Source: Emticicia sp. BO119 (GTDB lineage: Bacteria > Bacteroidota > Bacteroidia > Cytophagales > Spirosomataceae). From it: DNA of 64,000 nucleotides. The translations under genes and the position numbers were made by a program. Position 1 is the first letter of the stretch. Each line of letters begins with the position of its first letter. The notes below the pieces were generated by a model. The model saw only the letters and a list, made by a program, of their open reading frames with translations, was not told the origin of the DNA and did not search any database. This document shows positions 26,641 through 35,284 of this stretch, one piece after another. The stretch covers positions 1 to 64,000 of the forward strand of contig NZ_JACETV010000007.1 in the NCBI RefSeq assembly GCF_013912375.1. The letters are read 5' to 3'.

Positions 26641-27612
26641 ATGGAAGGTTCGAGAATTTTACATAAAAAAATAAGAGAGGTTTTTTCAGAGACAAGCAAA
26701 GTAGTAATAGGGCAGGAACGATTGATTAATCGTTTATTGATAGGGCTTTTTACAGGTGGTCATATTTTGCTTGAAGGTGTTCCCGGTCTTGCTAAAACAA
26801 AAACAATCAATACCCTTGCCAAAGTATTGGATTTAGGGTTTAACCGCATACAATTTACACCCGACCTGCTGCCTTCTGATTTGGTCGGAACGATGATATA
26901 TAACCAGAAATCCGGTGATTTTGAGGTAAAAAAAGGGCCAATTTTTTCTAATCTGATTCTGGCCGATGAGGTAAACCGTGCCCCGGCCAAAGTGCAATCG
27001 GCCCTTTTGGAAGCAATGGCAGAGAAACAGGTAACCATAGGAGATGAGACACATCAGCTTGATCGTCCGTTTCTGGTAATGGCTACGCAAAACCCGGTTG
27101 AGCAAGAAGGAACCTATCCACTACCGGAAGCACAGGTTGACCGTTTTATGATGAAAGTTTTTGTTGATTATCTCGATAAAAACTCGGAGCTGGAAATGGT
27201 TCGAAAGATGGCTAATCTGAATTTTAACTATGTACCCAAACCCATTTTAGATAGAGAAGAGATTTCGGCTGTTAAGCAGGAAATTAACCGGATTACGATT
27301 TCTGAAATGCTGGAAAGATATATTATTGAATTGGTGTTCTCTACCCGTCGCCCGGCTGAATATGGTCTGAAAGATGAGGCCAGATACATTCAGTTTGGCG
27401 TTTCTCCTCGTGCAGGGCTGTCTTTATACAACGCTGCTAAAGCCTTAGCCTATTTTGACGAAAGAGACTACGTATTACCGGAAGATATTAAGGCATTGGT
27501 ACATGATGTATTTAACCATAGAATTATCTTAAACTACGAAGCAGAAGCGGATGGTATTACTACCCGACAGGTGATTGATACTTTGTTGAAGAGAGTGGCG
27601 ATTGGGAGGTAA
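26641..27612 (+). CDS. MoxR-family AAA+ ATPase
   Basis: 323 residues. Walker A is EGVPGLAKTKTI (about 46-57) and Walker B is LILADEVNRAPAKVQSALLEAMAE (about 103). They are followed by the MoxR-specific FLVMATQNPVEQEGTYPLPEAQVDRFMMK and a C-terminal lid with SPRAGLSLYNAAKALA. MoxR ATPases act as chaperones or activators with von Willebrand-A and DUF58 partners, but none is adjacent here. prmC is 143 nt upstream and a palindromic repeat and a convergent gene follow, so the usual operon is absent. Confidence 0.93.
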   Translation: MEGSRILHKKIREVFSETSKVVIGQERLINRLLIGLFTGGHILLEGVPGLAKTKTINTLAKVLDLGFNRIQFTPDLLPSDLVGTMIYNQKSGDFEVKKGPIFSNLILADEVNRAPAKVQSALLEAMAEKQVTIGDETHQLDRPFLVMATQNPVEQEGTYPLPEAQVDRFMMKVFVDYLDKNSELEMVRKMANLNFNYVPKPILDREEISAVKQEINRITISEMLERYIIELVFSTRRPAEYGLKDEARYIQFGVSPRAGLSLYNAAKALAYFDERDYVLPEDIKALVHDVFNHRIILNYEAEADGITTRQVIDTLLKRVAIGR

Positions 27613-27620
27613 TGTTTTCA

Positions 27621-27650
27621 GGTAGAGACGTATTGCAATACGTCTCTACC
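27621..27650. repeat. Palindromic intergenic repeat, GTAGAGAC family, copy 1
   Basis: A perfect 30-bp palindrome: GGTAGAGACGTATTG and its exact reverse complement with no spacer. It lies between the convergent moxR and oxidoreductase-MaoC genes, 8 nt after the moxR stop. Related copies at 36533 and 40865 share the outer GTAGAGAC/GTCTCTAC arms, with different but self-complementary centres. Confidence 0.9.
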
Positions 27651-27688
27651 AAGTTCGATTGATTAATAAAATACAATTCCCCTTACTT

Positions 27689-29212
27689 TTACTCATAAAT
27701 CACACTCAACAACTCTGCTACACAAGCAGGTTTCTCAGAGCCTTCTAATTCGAATATTGCATCAATAATCAGTTTTACTCCGCTTGGTTGCATATCTTCT
27801 ACTTCTTTTAAAACGGCCTTCATACGTACCCGACTGCCCGATGGCACAGGAGAAATAAAACGAACTTTATTGGTACCATAGTTTAGTCCCATTTTAGCTG
27901 ATTCTACCTTAAATATTTCATACATAAACTTGGGTGAGAGCGATAAAGATAAGAAACCATGCGCAATGGTTTTACCGAATGGTGAAAACTGTTTGGCCAT
28001 TTCTTCATTCACATGAATCCACTGATCGTCGAAAGTGGCTTTAGCAAAATCGTTAATCATTTCTTGTGAAAGTGTCTGCCAGCTGGATATTCCTAACTCT
28101 TTGCCTTTGAACGCCTTTAGCTCGGCTATGTTTTTAAAGAGAATCGCATTCCCTTCTTTCCTGATTTCATCAGGTTTTTCTTCTTTGGCAATAATTTCTT
28201 CCTTAGGTGCTTCATAGGACGGCATCTTTACATCATCCGACATCACTACTACGGCTTTGCCTACCACTTTTCTATTCATCAAATCAGCAATAGCGTCAGC
28301 GGCATTGTCTAATGGGTATAATTTATGAATATGTGGACGGAGTTTTCCTTTCATAAAATAGCCTGCCAACTCCTGTATATTCTGGAAGTTCTTAGCTGAT
28401 TCTTTCTCAGCAAATTGCCCCCAGAAAACCCCGACAATCGAACAGCCTTTTAATAAAGCCAGATTCAGTGGAATTTTAGGGATTTCTCCTGCGGCAAAAC
28501 CTACTACCAGATAACGCCCCTTCCATGCGATAGAACGCAGAGTAGGTTCGGCATATTTATCTCCTACGGCATCATAAATCACATCTACTCCTTTGCCGTC
28601 TGTAAAGGTTTTGATTTGTTCCCTTAAATCTTCGGTTGTATAATTAATTGTAAAATCTGCTCCTTTTTCTTTGCAAATAGTTAATTTTTCATCGCTTGAT
28701 GCTGCTGCTATTACTTTAGCCCCCATCATTTTACCTAATTCAACAGCCGCTAATCCAACTCCTCCGGCAGCCCCTAAAATCAGCAGTGTTTCGCCTGCTT
28801 TTAGTTCCGCACGGTCTTTTAGGGCATGATAAGATGTACCATAATTATACATCACTGAAGCAGCCGTAACAAAATCCATTGAGGGCAACATCGGGAATAC
28901 CCTACGGGCATCTACCAATACCTCTTCTGCCATGCCTCCCCAACCTGTCATGGCAAAAACCTTATCACCCACTTTTACGTGTTTTACTCCTTCACCTACT
29001 TCTTTCACAATACCTGAAACCTCACCTCCCGGTGAAAAAGGCAAGGCAGGTTTAAACTGGTAGAGATTTTGGATTATCAATGTATCAGGGAAATTGGCAC
29101 TACAGGCTTTGATGGTAATTACAACTTTGCCTGCCTCTGCTTTTAATGCCTCTAATTCTTCTAAAACTAAGGTATTAGGCTTGCCAAATTCTTTGCACAA
29201 TAGAGCTTTCAT
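27689..29212 (-). CDS. Quinone-oxidoreductase-like dehydrogenase fused to a MaoC-type hydratase
   Basis: 507 residues. Residues 1 to about 325 form a zinc-less medium-chain dehydrogenase/reductase of the quinone oxidoreductase type (FSPGGEVSGIVKEVGEGVKHV, then LLILGAAGGVGLAAVELGKMMGAKVIA for NADPH). An approximately 45-residue charged linker follows, then a hot-dog-fold MaoC dehydratase (about 365-507). The hydratase catalytic pair is present in FDDQWIHVN (Asp and His), followed by FGKTIAHGFLSLSL. The fusion suggests a two-step conversion of an acyl-CoA, such as enoyl reduction or oxidation plus hydration, but the substrate is unknown. The fused layout is the noteworthy point. Confidence 0.9.
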   Translation of the reverse strand: MKALLCKEFGKPNTLVLEELEALKAEAGKVVITIKACSANFPDTLIIQNLYQFKPALPFSPGGEVSGIVKEVGEGVKHVKVGDKVFAMTGWGGMAEEVLVDARRVFPMLPSMDFVTAASVMYNYGTSYHALKDRAELKAGETLLILGAAGGVGLAAVELGKMMGAKVIAAASSDEKLTICKEKGADFTINYTTEDLREQIKTFTDGKGVDVIYDAVGDKYAEPTLRSIAWKGRYLVVGFAAGEIPKIPLNLALLKGCSIVGVFWGQFAEKESAKNFQNIQELAGYFMKGKLRPHIHKLYPLDNAADAIADLMNRKVVGKAVVVMSDDVKMPSYEAPKEEIIAKEEKPDEIRKEGNAILFKNIAELKAFKGKELGISSWQTLSQEMINDFAKATFDDQWIHVNEEMAKQFSPFGKTIAHGFLSLSLSPKFMYEIFKVESAKMGLNYGTNKVRFISPVPSGSRVRMKAVLKEVEDMQPSGVKLIIDAIFELEGSEKPACVAELLSVIYE

Positions 29213-29273
29213 AGATGGGTTTGTTAGGTTACAGATTAATTAGAATTGTTGAATATTTAGCATTATTAGCTTA

Positions 29274-29957
29274 TTAATTAGACAATTGTGTAATAGGTGT
29301 AAAATCTACTTTACGAAACTCCACTTCTGAGCCTTCGGCTTGCAAAGCAATTTGTCCTTTACTGACGGTACAATTAAAGCCATGATTGACTAAATCACCA
29401 TTGACCCATACTTTTATCTGGTCGCCCAGACATTCTACTCGCATTGTATTCCATTCCCCTACGGGTTTTTCAGAATTATCGGTCAGATTCACGATTCTGC
29501 GCTCTTTACCATCTACTGAGCCCCAGTTCTTTTTAGGACCTCTTCTTTTTTCCATATCCGGTACGCTGATGTCTTCGCCAATGCACCAGAAATCGCCGGC
29601 ATTTTTGTGCATCAATTGCGCCTCAATAGACTTCGGAAACATGGCATACAAAACTCTTGGGGTTGAGGCGTGCAAAATTACGCCACAGTTGCCGGGCTTG
29701 GCAGCAAAACGATATTCTACCTCCAGACGATAGTTTTCATAAACTGAATCAGTAATAATATGCCCTTGCGGGTCTGCCAGACTTACTAATAGTCCATTAC
29801 GTATAATAAACGGATTTTTACCATTAGGATTATTATCTAAGGCCGGAACATCTATATGCCAGCCATCAAAGTTTTTGAAGTTGAATAAGCTTCGGGTTTG
29901 GGCATTGATTGTAAGTGAGGAGACTATTAAGGCTGCAATAAAAAAGACTTTTTTCAT
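29274..29957 (-). CDS. Secreted DUF1080 protein (3-keto-disaccharide hydrolase domain)
   Basis: Start at 29957 gives the signal peptide MKKVFFIAALIVSSLTINAQ; the longer frame to 30038 runs into a repeat and is rejected. The mature protein is a concanavalin-like beta-sandwich of the DUF1080 type: SLFNFKNFDGWHID, then NYRLEVEYRFAAKPGNCGVILH, then EWNTMRVECLGDQIKVWVNGDLVN. Members have been described as hydrolases of 3-keto-glycosides. It lies about 60 nt upstream of the oxidoreductase-MaoC gene on the same strand. Repeat copy 30002-30073 sits just upstream. Confidence 0.9.
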   Translation of the reverse strand: MKKVFFIAALIVSSLTINAQTRSLFNFKNFDGWHIDVPALDNNPNGKNPFIIRNGLLVSLADPQGHIITDSVYENYRLEVEYRFAAKPGNCGVILHASTPRVLYAMFPKSIEAQLMHKNAGDFWCIGEDISVPDMEKRRGPKKNWGSVDGKERRIVNLTDNSEKPVGEWNTMRVECLGDQIKVWVNGDLVNHGFNCTVSKGQIALQAEGSEVEFRKVDFTPITQLSN

Positions 29958-30001
29958 AAATTGATAGGTTTCATATTGGATTGAATTTATTAAGACTTTA
30001 A

Positions 30002-30073
30002 ACCACGGAGTGTCACTAAGTTTTGCACGGAGTTGCACAGAGTTTTATATAGTACTTATTGACACTCCGTGGT
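30002..30073. repeat. Intergenic inverted repeat, ACCACGGAGT family, copy 1
   Basis: Perfect 14-bp outer arms ACCACGGAGTGTCA (30002-30015) and TGACACTCCGTGGT (30060-30073) enclose GCACGGAGTTGCACAGAGTT. The second copy is at 33907-34000. Confidence 0.85.
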
Positions 30074-30107
30074 AAAAGTAAACTATGTTTAATAGCCTTA
30101 GGTACAT

Positions 30108-30147
30108 AAAAATAGCCAATAGTGTTTTAAAAGTACTATTGGCCATT
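30108..30147 (-). terminator. Terminator of the DPP IV gene
   Basis: On the minus strand a stem of at least 9 bp (core GCCAATAGT, 30114-30122, pairing with 30135-30143) is followed by a T-rich tract. It lies 19 nt after the stop. Confidence 0.65.
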
Positions 30148-30165
30148 AAGATTTTTTATTTTGCC

Positions 30166-32307
30166 TTATTTTAAAAGACCTTCAGGAACTGGTTTTTCTA
30201 ACAAATATTTGTAGATGAATTTGGTTTTCAGGTTATCAAAATGCTGTCCTTTATTACCTCCCCAGCCATGTCGTCCACCCGGATAGAGCATAAACTCAAA
30301 ATCCTTTTTCTGATCTTCCAGTTTACTGATTAGTTGGATACTGTTCTGCATATGCACATTATCATCCATCGTGCCATGCACAATCTGTAACATACCTTTA
30401 TATTTGTCAACATGGGTCATTACACTGCTGCTTTTATATCCATCCGGGTTTTCGGCAGGTGTATCCATAAAGCGTTCGGTATAGGCACTATCGTATAAGC
30501 TCCAGTCGGTTACGCTTCCGCCTGCCATACCATGTGTAAATACATCTGCCCCATAAGTAAGCGCATAACAACTCATATAGCCACCATAACTAAAGCCCGT
30601 AATGCAGATTTTAGCCGGGTCGGCAATGCCTTTGGCAATCAATGATTTCACTAAAGTAATATAGTCTTTCATTTCCCAGTAGCCCAGGTTGCGGTGCATA
30701 TAAGCTACGCCCTCTTTCCCAAAGTGTCCACTGGCACGATGGTCAAGCGATACCTGAATCAATCCCTCTTCTGCATACCATTGGCTGCGGGGTGTCCACG
30801 ACCATTGGTCATAAACTGTTCCGGCATCCGGGCCACCATAGATACTGATTAATACCGGATATTTTTTGCCTGGCACCATGTTCTGTGGGTAAGTGATGGT
30901 CATGGGCAAATCAAATAACCCATCATCGCTCTTTACTCTCAATAGCTCTGATTTGGCCACATTATAAGTATCCATTTCAGCACCTTTGATTGTGCCCAGG
31001 TCTTTAATGATTTTTCCGGTATTATCTACTACTGCCATTTGTGTAGGCGTAGTGATATTAGAATAAGTGGTAATGAAATACTTGAAATCTGGCGATAATT
31101 GAATCTGACGGTGGTTGAAATTACCAAAAGTCAGACGTTTCATATTTTTTCCATCAAAACCAACGCGATAGAAATCATAACGGGCAGAATTTTCAAGACC
31201 TCTGGCATGGAAATAAATTACTCTGTTCTTCTGATCGATACCTTCTACTGACTTAATCGTGAATTTACCATTGGTAATGTTATTGATTAGCTTACCATCT
31301 ACGCCATATAAATACAATTGTTTCCAGCCACTTTTATCACTCAGAATAATCATTTCCTTATTTCCATCAAGCAAGGTCAACCGATTATCGGCATCATCAA
31401 TATCAATCCAGGCTTTTTGTGTTTCAGCATATACTTCTTTTTTGCTACCGTTCGATGGCGATACATTATATAATTTCAGGTTATCGTTTCCGCGATTAAT
31501 CCATTGTACCATCAATCCGCTACCATCTAACAACCACTCAGGCCAGCCAAAGTATTGTTCATCTTTCTCATTGAAATCAGCCCAGGTAACTTTTCCACCC
31601 TCTGGCAATACAAAACCTATCTTCGCTTCCGGATTCGGGTCTCCGCTTTTCGGGTAGCGGGTTTCTTCTATAAAACCATGTTGTCCTTCACTATTATAGA
31701 GTGGAAACATCTGGATTTTGCTTTCATCAAAACGCATAAAAGCTAATTTCTTACTATCAGGACTCCACCAGAAAGCTCTGAAACGTGTAGGCCGACCAAA
31801 GATTTCTTCCCAATATACCCAAGTTGCATAACCGTTGAGGGTAGTTTTAGTACCATCGGTTGTATGCTGTATTTCTTTATTGGTTTTTAGATTGAAAGTA
31901 TAGAGGTTATTGTCTTTGGTATAGGCAATAAAGTTACTATCAGGCGAGAAAGTCGGATTTTTCTCTTCAGCTTTATCATTAGTCAATTGCTTTTCTCCGC
32001 TACTGTCTTTCAGAAAAATATCGCCGTTTCTTACCGAAACTGACATTTTAGGTTGAGGTATTTTTGAGGAAATTTTAGCTGTTCCCTCAGTCAGATTTCC
32101 GTTAGAGAGATCTAAAACGAAGTTTTTATTTCCACCATTTCTTTGTACCACCGATAATTTATCACCATCTGCCCACTGCACAAGGGGCAGGGTTTGCGTG
32201 AAATTTTGTGGAGGACGCCCTGCCTTTAAATCTTTTACATCAAAATCTTTTTTCTGGGCAAATACACAAGCATTACTGAGTAGTAAAAGTGCTACGACTT
32301 TTTTCAT
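30166..32307 (-). CDS. Dipeptidyl peptidase IV (S9B), secreted
   Basis: 713 residues with signal peptide MKKVVALLLLSNACVFAQ. The N-terminal eight-bladed beta-propeller carries the substrate N-terminus-binding Glu pair in WVYWEEIFGRPTRFRAFWWS. The C-terminal alpha/beta-hydrolase has the triad Ser in GFSYGGYMS (about 574), Asp in GTMDDNVHM (about 646) and His in GGRHGWGG (about 680). It releases X-Pro or X-Ala dipeptides in the periplasm or outside. It is flanked by its own terminator downstream and by the thioredoxin-gene terminator upstream. The 284-nt spacer upstream holds only that terminator. Confidence 0.94.
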   Translation of the reverse strand: MKKVVALLLLSNACVFAQKKDFDVKDLKAGRPPQNFTQTLPLVQWADGDKLSVVQRNGGNKNFVLDLSNGNLTEGTAKISSKIPQPKMSVSVRNGDIFLKDSSGEKQLTNDKAEEKNPTFSPDSNFIAYTKDNNLYTFNLKTNKEIQHTTDGTKTTLNGYATWVYWEEIFGRPTRFRAFWWSPDSKKLAFMRFDESKIQMFPLYNSEGQHGFIEETRYPKSGDPNPEAKIGFVLPEGGKVTWADFNEKDEQYFGWPEWLLDGSGLMVQWINRGNDNLKLYNVSPSNGSKKEVYAETQKAWIDIDDADNRLTLLDGNKEMIILSDKSGWKQLYLYGVDGKLINNITNGKFTIKSVEGIDQKNRVIYFHARGLENSARYDFYRVGFDGKNMKRLTFGNFNHRQIQLSPDFKYFITTYSNITTPTQMAVVDNTGKIIKDLGTIKGAEMDTYNVAKSELLRVKSDDGLFDLPMTITYPQNMVPGKKYPVLISIYGGPDAGTVYDQWSWTPRSQWYAEEGLIQVSLDHRASGHFGKEGVAYMHRNLGYWEMKDYITLVKSLIAKGIADPAKICITGFSYGGYMSCYALTYGADVFTHGMAGGSVTDWSLYDSAYTERFMDTPAENPDGYKSSSVMTHVDKYKGMLQIVHGTMDDNVHMQNSIQLISKLEDQKKDFEFMLYPGGRHGWGGNKGQHFDNLKTKFIYKYLLEKPVPEGLLK

Positions 32308-32532
32308 GTTTTATGAAGTGTTTAGTTTAGAATGATTACGGTCTAATCTATTATGCGTATAAAATTAACGCCTAAAAATAGAGAATTTTTATATTATCTG
32401 CATAAGAATAGGCCAGGAATCGGCTAATCATAGATAAGTAGCGCAAAAAAGTAGATGCTTCTGATTAGTATCAAGTAAATAAAATATCTTTATGCTTTAT
32501 ATCGGATTCGGGGTGTTGGCAGATATATCAAT

Positions 32533-32574
32533 AAAAATCTCCTATATTTTCCTGATAAAATATAGGAGATTTTC
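32533..32574 (-). terminator. Terminator of the thioredoxin-fold pair
   Basis: A 17-bp perfect stem AAAATCTCCTATATTTT (32534-32550) with 32557-32573, 6-nt loop and a T-tract on the minus strand, 18 nt after the stop. Confidence 0.85.
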
Positions 32575-32591
32575 AGACTTTATAATTTTAA

Positions 32592-33206
32592 TTACATCTT
32601 CCACTTAATCCCACAACCAATGGCTTTTGCCGTAGTAATTTCTACAGGTTTATTGGCCAGAAGCGCATTAACCGCCTGACTTACATAATGTACACTGGCA
32701 GATGACGCATCGTTTGAATTATTATCAATAGCACCATGATAAGCCAGAATATAATCATTACCCTCACGTTTTACCACATAAGCCGTTGGGGTGCTTCTTG
32801 CGCCATAGGTTTTGGCTACTTCCTGCGTTTCGTCTAATAAATACGGAAACTGATATTTACTGCTTTTGGCTACTTCCTGCATTTCACTAAAGCTATCGCC
32901 AGGTGAGCGAGTGCCATCATTAGCATTGATAGCTATTACCGGATAGCCTTTTGGGGCATAAGTCTTGTTTAAATCAATAATACGTTGCTCATAAGCTTGC
33001 GCTACCGGACAGGTATTGCAGGTGATAACCACAATATATCCTTTAGCGGTGGCATCATGCCCCAAAGCCACCATTTTGTTGTCAACATTTTTCAGGTTGA
33101 AAATCATCACTTTGTCTCCTACCTTATAGCCGTCTACCGGTAAAAGGAAGCTGCTAAGCACAACGAAAAGTGTTGCTGCTAAGCCAAGAATGCTTGTTTT
33201 TTTCAT
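32592..33206 (-). CDS. Secreted thioredoxin-fold redoxin
   Basis: 204 residues from the ATG at 33206 (MKKTSILGLAATLFVVLSSF signal); the TTG at 33215 is rejected. The AhpC/TSA-redoxin fold has the redox motif VVITCNTCPVAQAYE (CxxC), the NANDGTRSPGDSFSEM insertion and the cis-Pro region ARSTPTAYVV. It probably acts as a periplasmic disulfide reductase or peroxiredoxin-like protein; the partner is unknown. It forms an operon with the TlpA-like gene 40 nt upstream. Confidence 0.88.
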   Translation of the reverse strand: MKKTSILGLAATLFVVLSSFLLPVDGYKVGDKVMIFNLKNVDNKMVALGHDATAKGYIVVITCNTCPVAQAYEQRIIDLNKTYAPKGYPVIAINANDGTRSPGDSFSEMQEVAKSSKYQFPYLLDETQEVAKTYGARSTPTAYVVKREGNDYILAYHGAIDNNSNDASSASVHYVSQAVNALLANKPVEITTAKAIGCGIKWKM

Positions 33207-33246
33207 AAAATTCAAAATTGTGTTAAACGATAAATAAAGGACGATA

Positions 33247-33750
33247 TTAATTAATAAAAGGCTGTAATTCCTTTTCTAATTGACTTTCCGTCAAAGGTTC
33301 TTCAAATATTTTGCGTGCCTTTTTGTCTGAGGGAACGATGAGCGTAAAGGGCAAAGAACCCGACCAATCGGCCGATACCAGATCAATCCATGAATTATAA
33401 TCAGGCTCATCCAGCAAATAAATCTTTGATGACCTGATATTATTTTTTGCTACAAAAGGTTTTACTTTGGCATTCAAATCCTTCACCACATCCAGATTAA
33501 TCAGGACTACCTTTACATTTTTGCCCGAATATTTTTTGCTGATTTTCTCAAAATAAGGGAGTTCTTCTACACAGGGCTTACACCAGGTAGCCCAGAAATT
33601 GACAATTAATACAGTATCTTTCGACTGTCTGATCATCTTTTCCAGAGTAGGATACTTTATAGCCTGCACATTTTGTGCCATAGCCCCATAGCCTGAAAAA
33701 AGAAGGAGACTCAGAAGTAATATGAGTTTTTGCTTAGTCGTGTTCATCAT
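33247..33750 (-). CDS. TlpA-like periplasmic thioredoxin
   Basis: 167 residues (167 from ATG 33750; ATG 33747 is equally possible). The signal peptide is KLILLLSLLLFSGYGAMAQ. The TlpA/ResA-type thioredoxin domain has VNFWATWCKPCVEELPYFE (active site WCKPC) and SGSLPFTLIVPSD with the cis-Pro. Such proteins keep periplasmic cysteines reduced, for example for cytochrome c maturation. That would fit the cytochrome c protein nearby, but no direct link is shown. First gene of a two-gene operon. Confidence 0.9.
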   Translation of the reverse strand: MMNTTKQKLILLLSLLLFSGYGAMAQNVQAIKYPTLEKMIRQSKDTVLIVNFWATWCKPCVEELPYFEKISKKYSGKNVKVVLINLDVVKDLNAKVKPFVAKNNIRSSKIYLLDEPDYNSWIDLVSADWSGSLPFTLIVPSDKKARKIFEEPLTESQLEKELQPFIN

Positions 33751-33906
33751 AGAAAAGAATCTTTTCTGCTGAATGTATATAAAAAACGTCTGTAAAACTG
33801 AGATATTTTATAAGAGTAGCGCTTTGTCCGAAACACTTGTTATAAACAAATTTAACTCGTAAAAATCAGTTAATCAATCTTTTTTGTCAGAAAATTGGGA
33901 ATATTT

Positions 33907-34000
33907 ACCATGGAGTTATACAGAGTTTTGCACGGAGTTGCACAGAGTAATAATAGTAACTCCGGGTTCTCTGTGCAAAACTTAGTGAAACTCCGTGGTT
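33907..34000. repeat. Intergenic inverted repeat, ACCACGGAGT family, copy 2
   Basis: Outer arms ACCATGGAGTT (33907-33917) and AACTCCGTGGT (33989-33999) pair with one mismatch. Inside, TTTTGCACGGAGTTGCACAG is identical to copy 1, and a nested CTCTGTGCAAAAC faces it. The rest of the 33751-34013 spacer is featureless. Confidence 0.8.
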
Positions 34001-34013
34001 AAAAATAAAAAAA

Positions 34014-35192
34014 CTACTTCCCCTTCACCCCAAACAACAACCGAGCAAAGTTGAAAGGACGAATCAGAAAATGATAGATAAACAGACTAAATCCGAATGT
34101 ACCCAATACCAGAATCAATAGTTTCAACCATAGGTTCAAATCCCAATCAGCAATATGGAAGCCAATGGCAACGGTAATAGTCTGGTGTAATATATAGAAT
34201 GGATAAACTGCCTCGGTACTATAGGTTAGAAACCTGTTTTTGAAATTAAGGTAATGCTTGGCCAATCCGCAAATACCTAAAATAGTTGTCCAGAGGCTGA
34301 CCATCGTCAGAACACCATTTACAAAGGGCATAAAAGGAATGTCATCAGGAATGCTTCCAAAAATAGCATCAAAAGAAATCCTGAATACAATGATGAATGT
34401 TCCGACACTAATAAATGCAATCCGATATTTCTCCATGATATCCCAGATTTTCTGATTGGTTCCTATCAGATAACCATAGATGAAAATGGTCAATGACAAT
34501 GTAAAATTATACCAGTCAGCAATCAGATTATTGGTCACAGGCCATTTTTCTCTGAGTGTCCAGTAGAGAATCATAGGTATTACACTTAATAGCCACACAC
34601 CCCAGATATTGCTGAATAGATTTCTTACAGTTTTTACTACTTTTTGAGCGTTCCCTGATTTTAGCCATACAAATAGAGGTGTGCTCAGCAAAGAGAAGAC
34701 CCATAGATATGCCACAAACCATAAGTGATGCCACGAGAAATCACCTTTGGGATAGGGGATAAAATTAAAAACATTCGGATAAAAATCCAGATACGAGCCA
34801 TTGAACTGCCCGCTTTGCAAACGCTCAAAATAAATCTGCGGAGGGACAATGATAAACATACCAAAAACCAGCGGCAAAAATAAACGCTTGGTACGTTCAC
34901 TCACAAATTGCCACCCCGTGCGTGACTTCATGGCAAAACTCACGCCCACACCAGAAATAAAGAATAGCAAAGGTAAACGCCACAAGTGAAGCCATTCCAT
35001 CGGGTATTCCATCGTGTGATTAATGACATTGTTTTTTACGTGCCAGCCCCAACTGACAAAGAACATACCGCTATGAAAAAAGATAAGAATACAGAAAGCC
35101 AACACCCGAATCCAGTCTATATAATACTGGCGTTTGGTTGTTTTGGTTTCGGGAGCTAATGTTGCAGTAACAGGTTTCATGATTTTGTGCAT
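34014..35192 (-). CDS. Acyltransferase-3 family membrane protein
   Basis: 392 residues with about ten hydrophobic segments. The N-terminal block RQYYIDWIRVLAFCILIFFH followed by SGMFFVSWGWHVKNN and LWRLPLLFFISGVGVSFAM carries the conserved His and R-x-x-LPLLFF of the OpgC/acyltransferase-3 family. These enzymes transfer acyl groups to cell-surface sugars. The start could also be the ATG at 35180. The gene lies 92 nt downstream of, and in the same direction as, the AraC-type regulator. Confidence 0.88.
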   Translation of the reverse strand: MHKIMKPVTATLAPETKTTKRQYYIDWIRVLAFCILIFFHSGMFFVSWGWHVKNNVINHTMEYPMEWLHLWRLPLLFFISGVGVSFAMKSRTGWQFVSERTKRLFLPLVFGMFIIVPPQIYFERLQSGQFNGSYLDFYPNVFNFIPYPKGDFSWHHLWFVAYLWVFSLLSTPLFVWLKSGNAQKVVKTVRNLFSNIWGVWLLSVIPMILYWTLREKWPVTNNLIADWYNFTLSLTIFIYGYLIGTNQKIWDIMEKYRIAFISVGTFIIVFRISFDAIFGSIPDDIPFMPFVNGVLTMVSLWTTILGICGLAKHYLNFKNRFLTYSTEAVYPFYILHQTITVAIGFHIADWDLNLWLKLLILVLGTFGFSLFIYHFLIRPFNFARLLFGVKGK

Positions 35193-35284
35193 ACTTGTTT
35201 AAATGATGACACAAAAGTAGATGGCTGGATAGTCTCAGGAAGCCTCTCCCGATAAGCGAGACGTTCGTGCCGATAAAAACGAAC

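Noticed and set aside
29958-30038. 27-residue N-terminal extension of the DUF1080 protein
   Set aside because: It runs into the intergenic inverted repeat and would bury the signal peptide starting at 29957.
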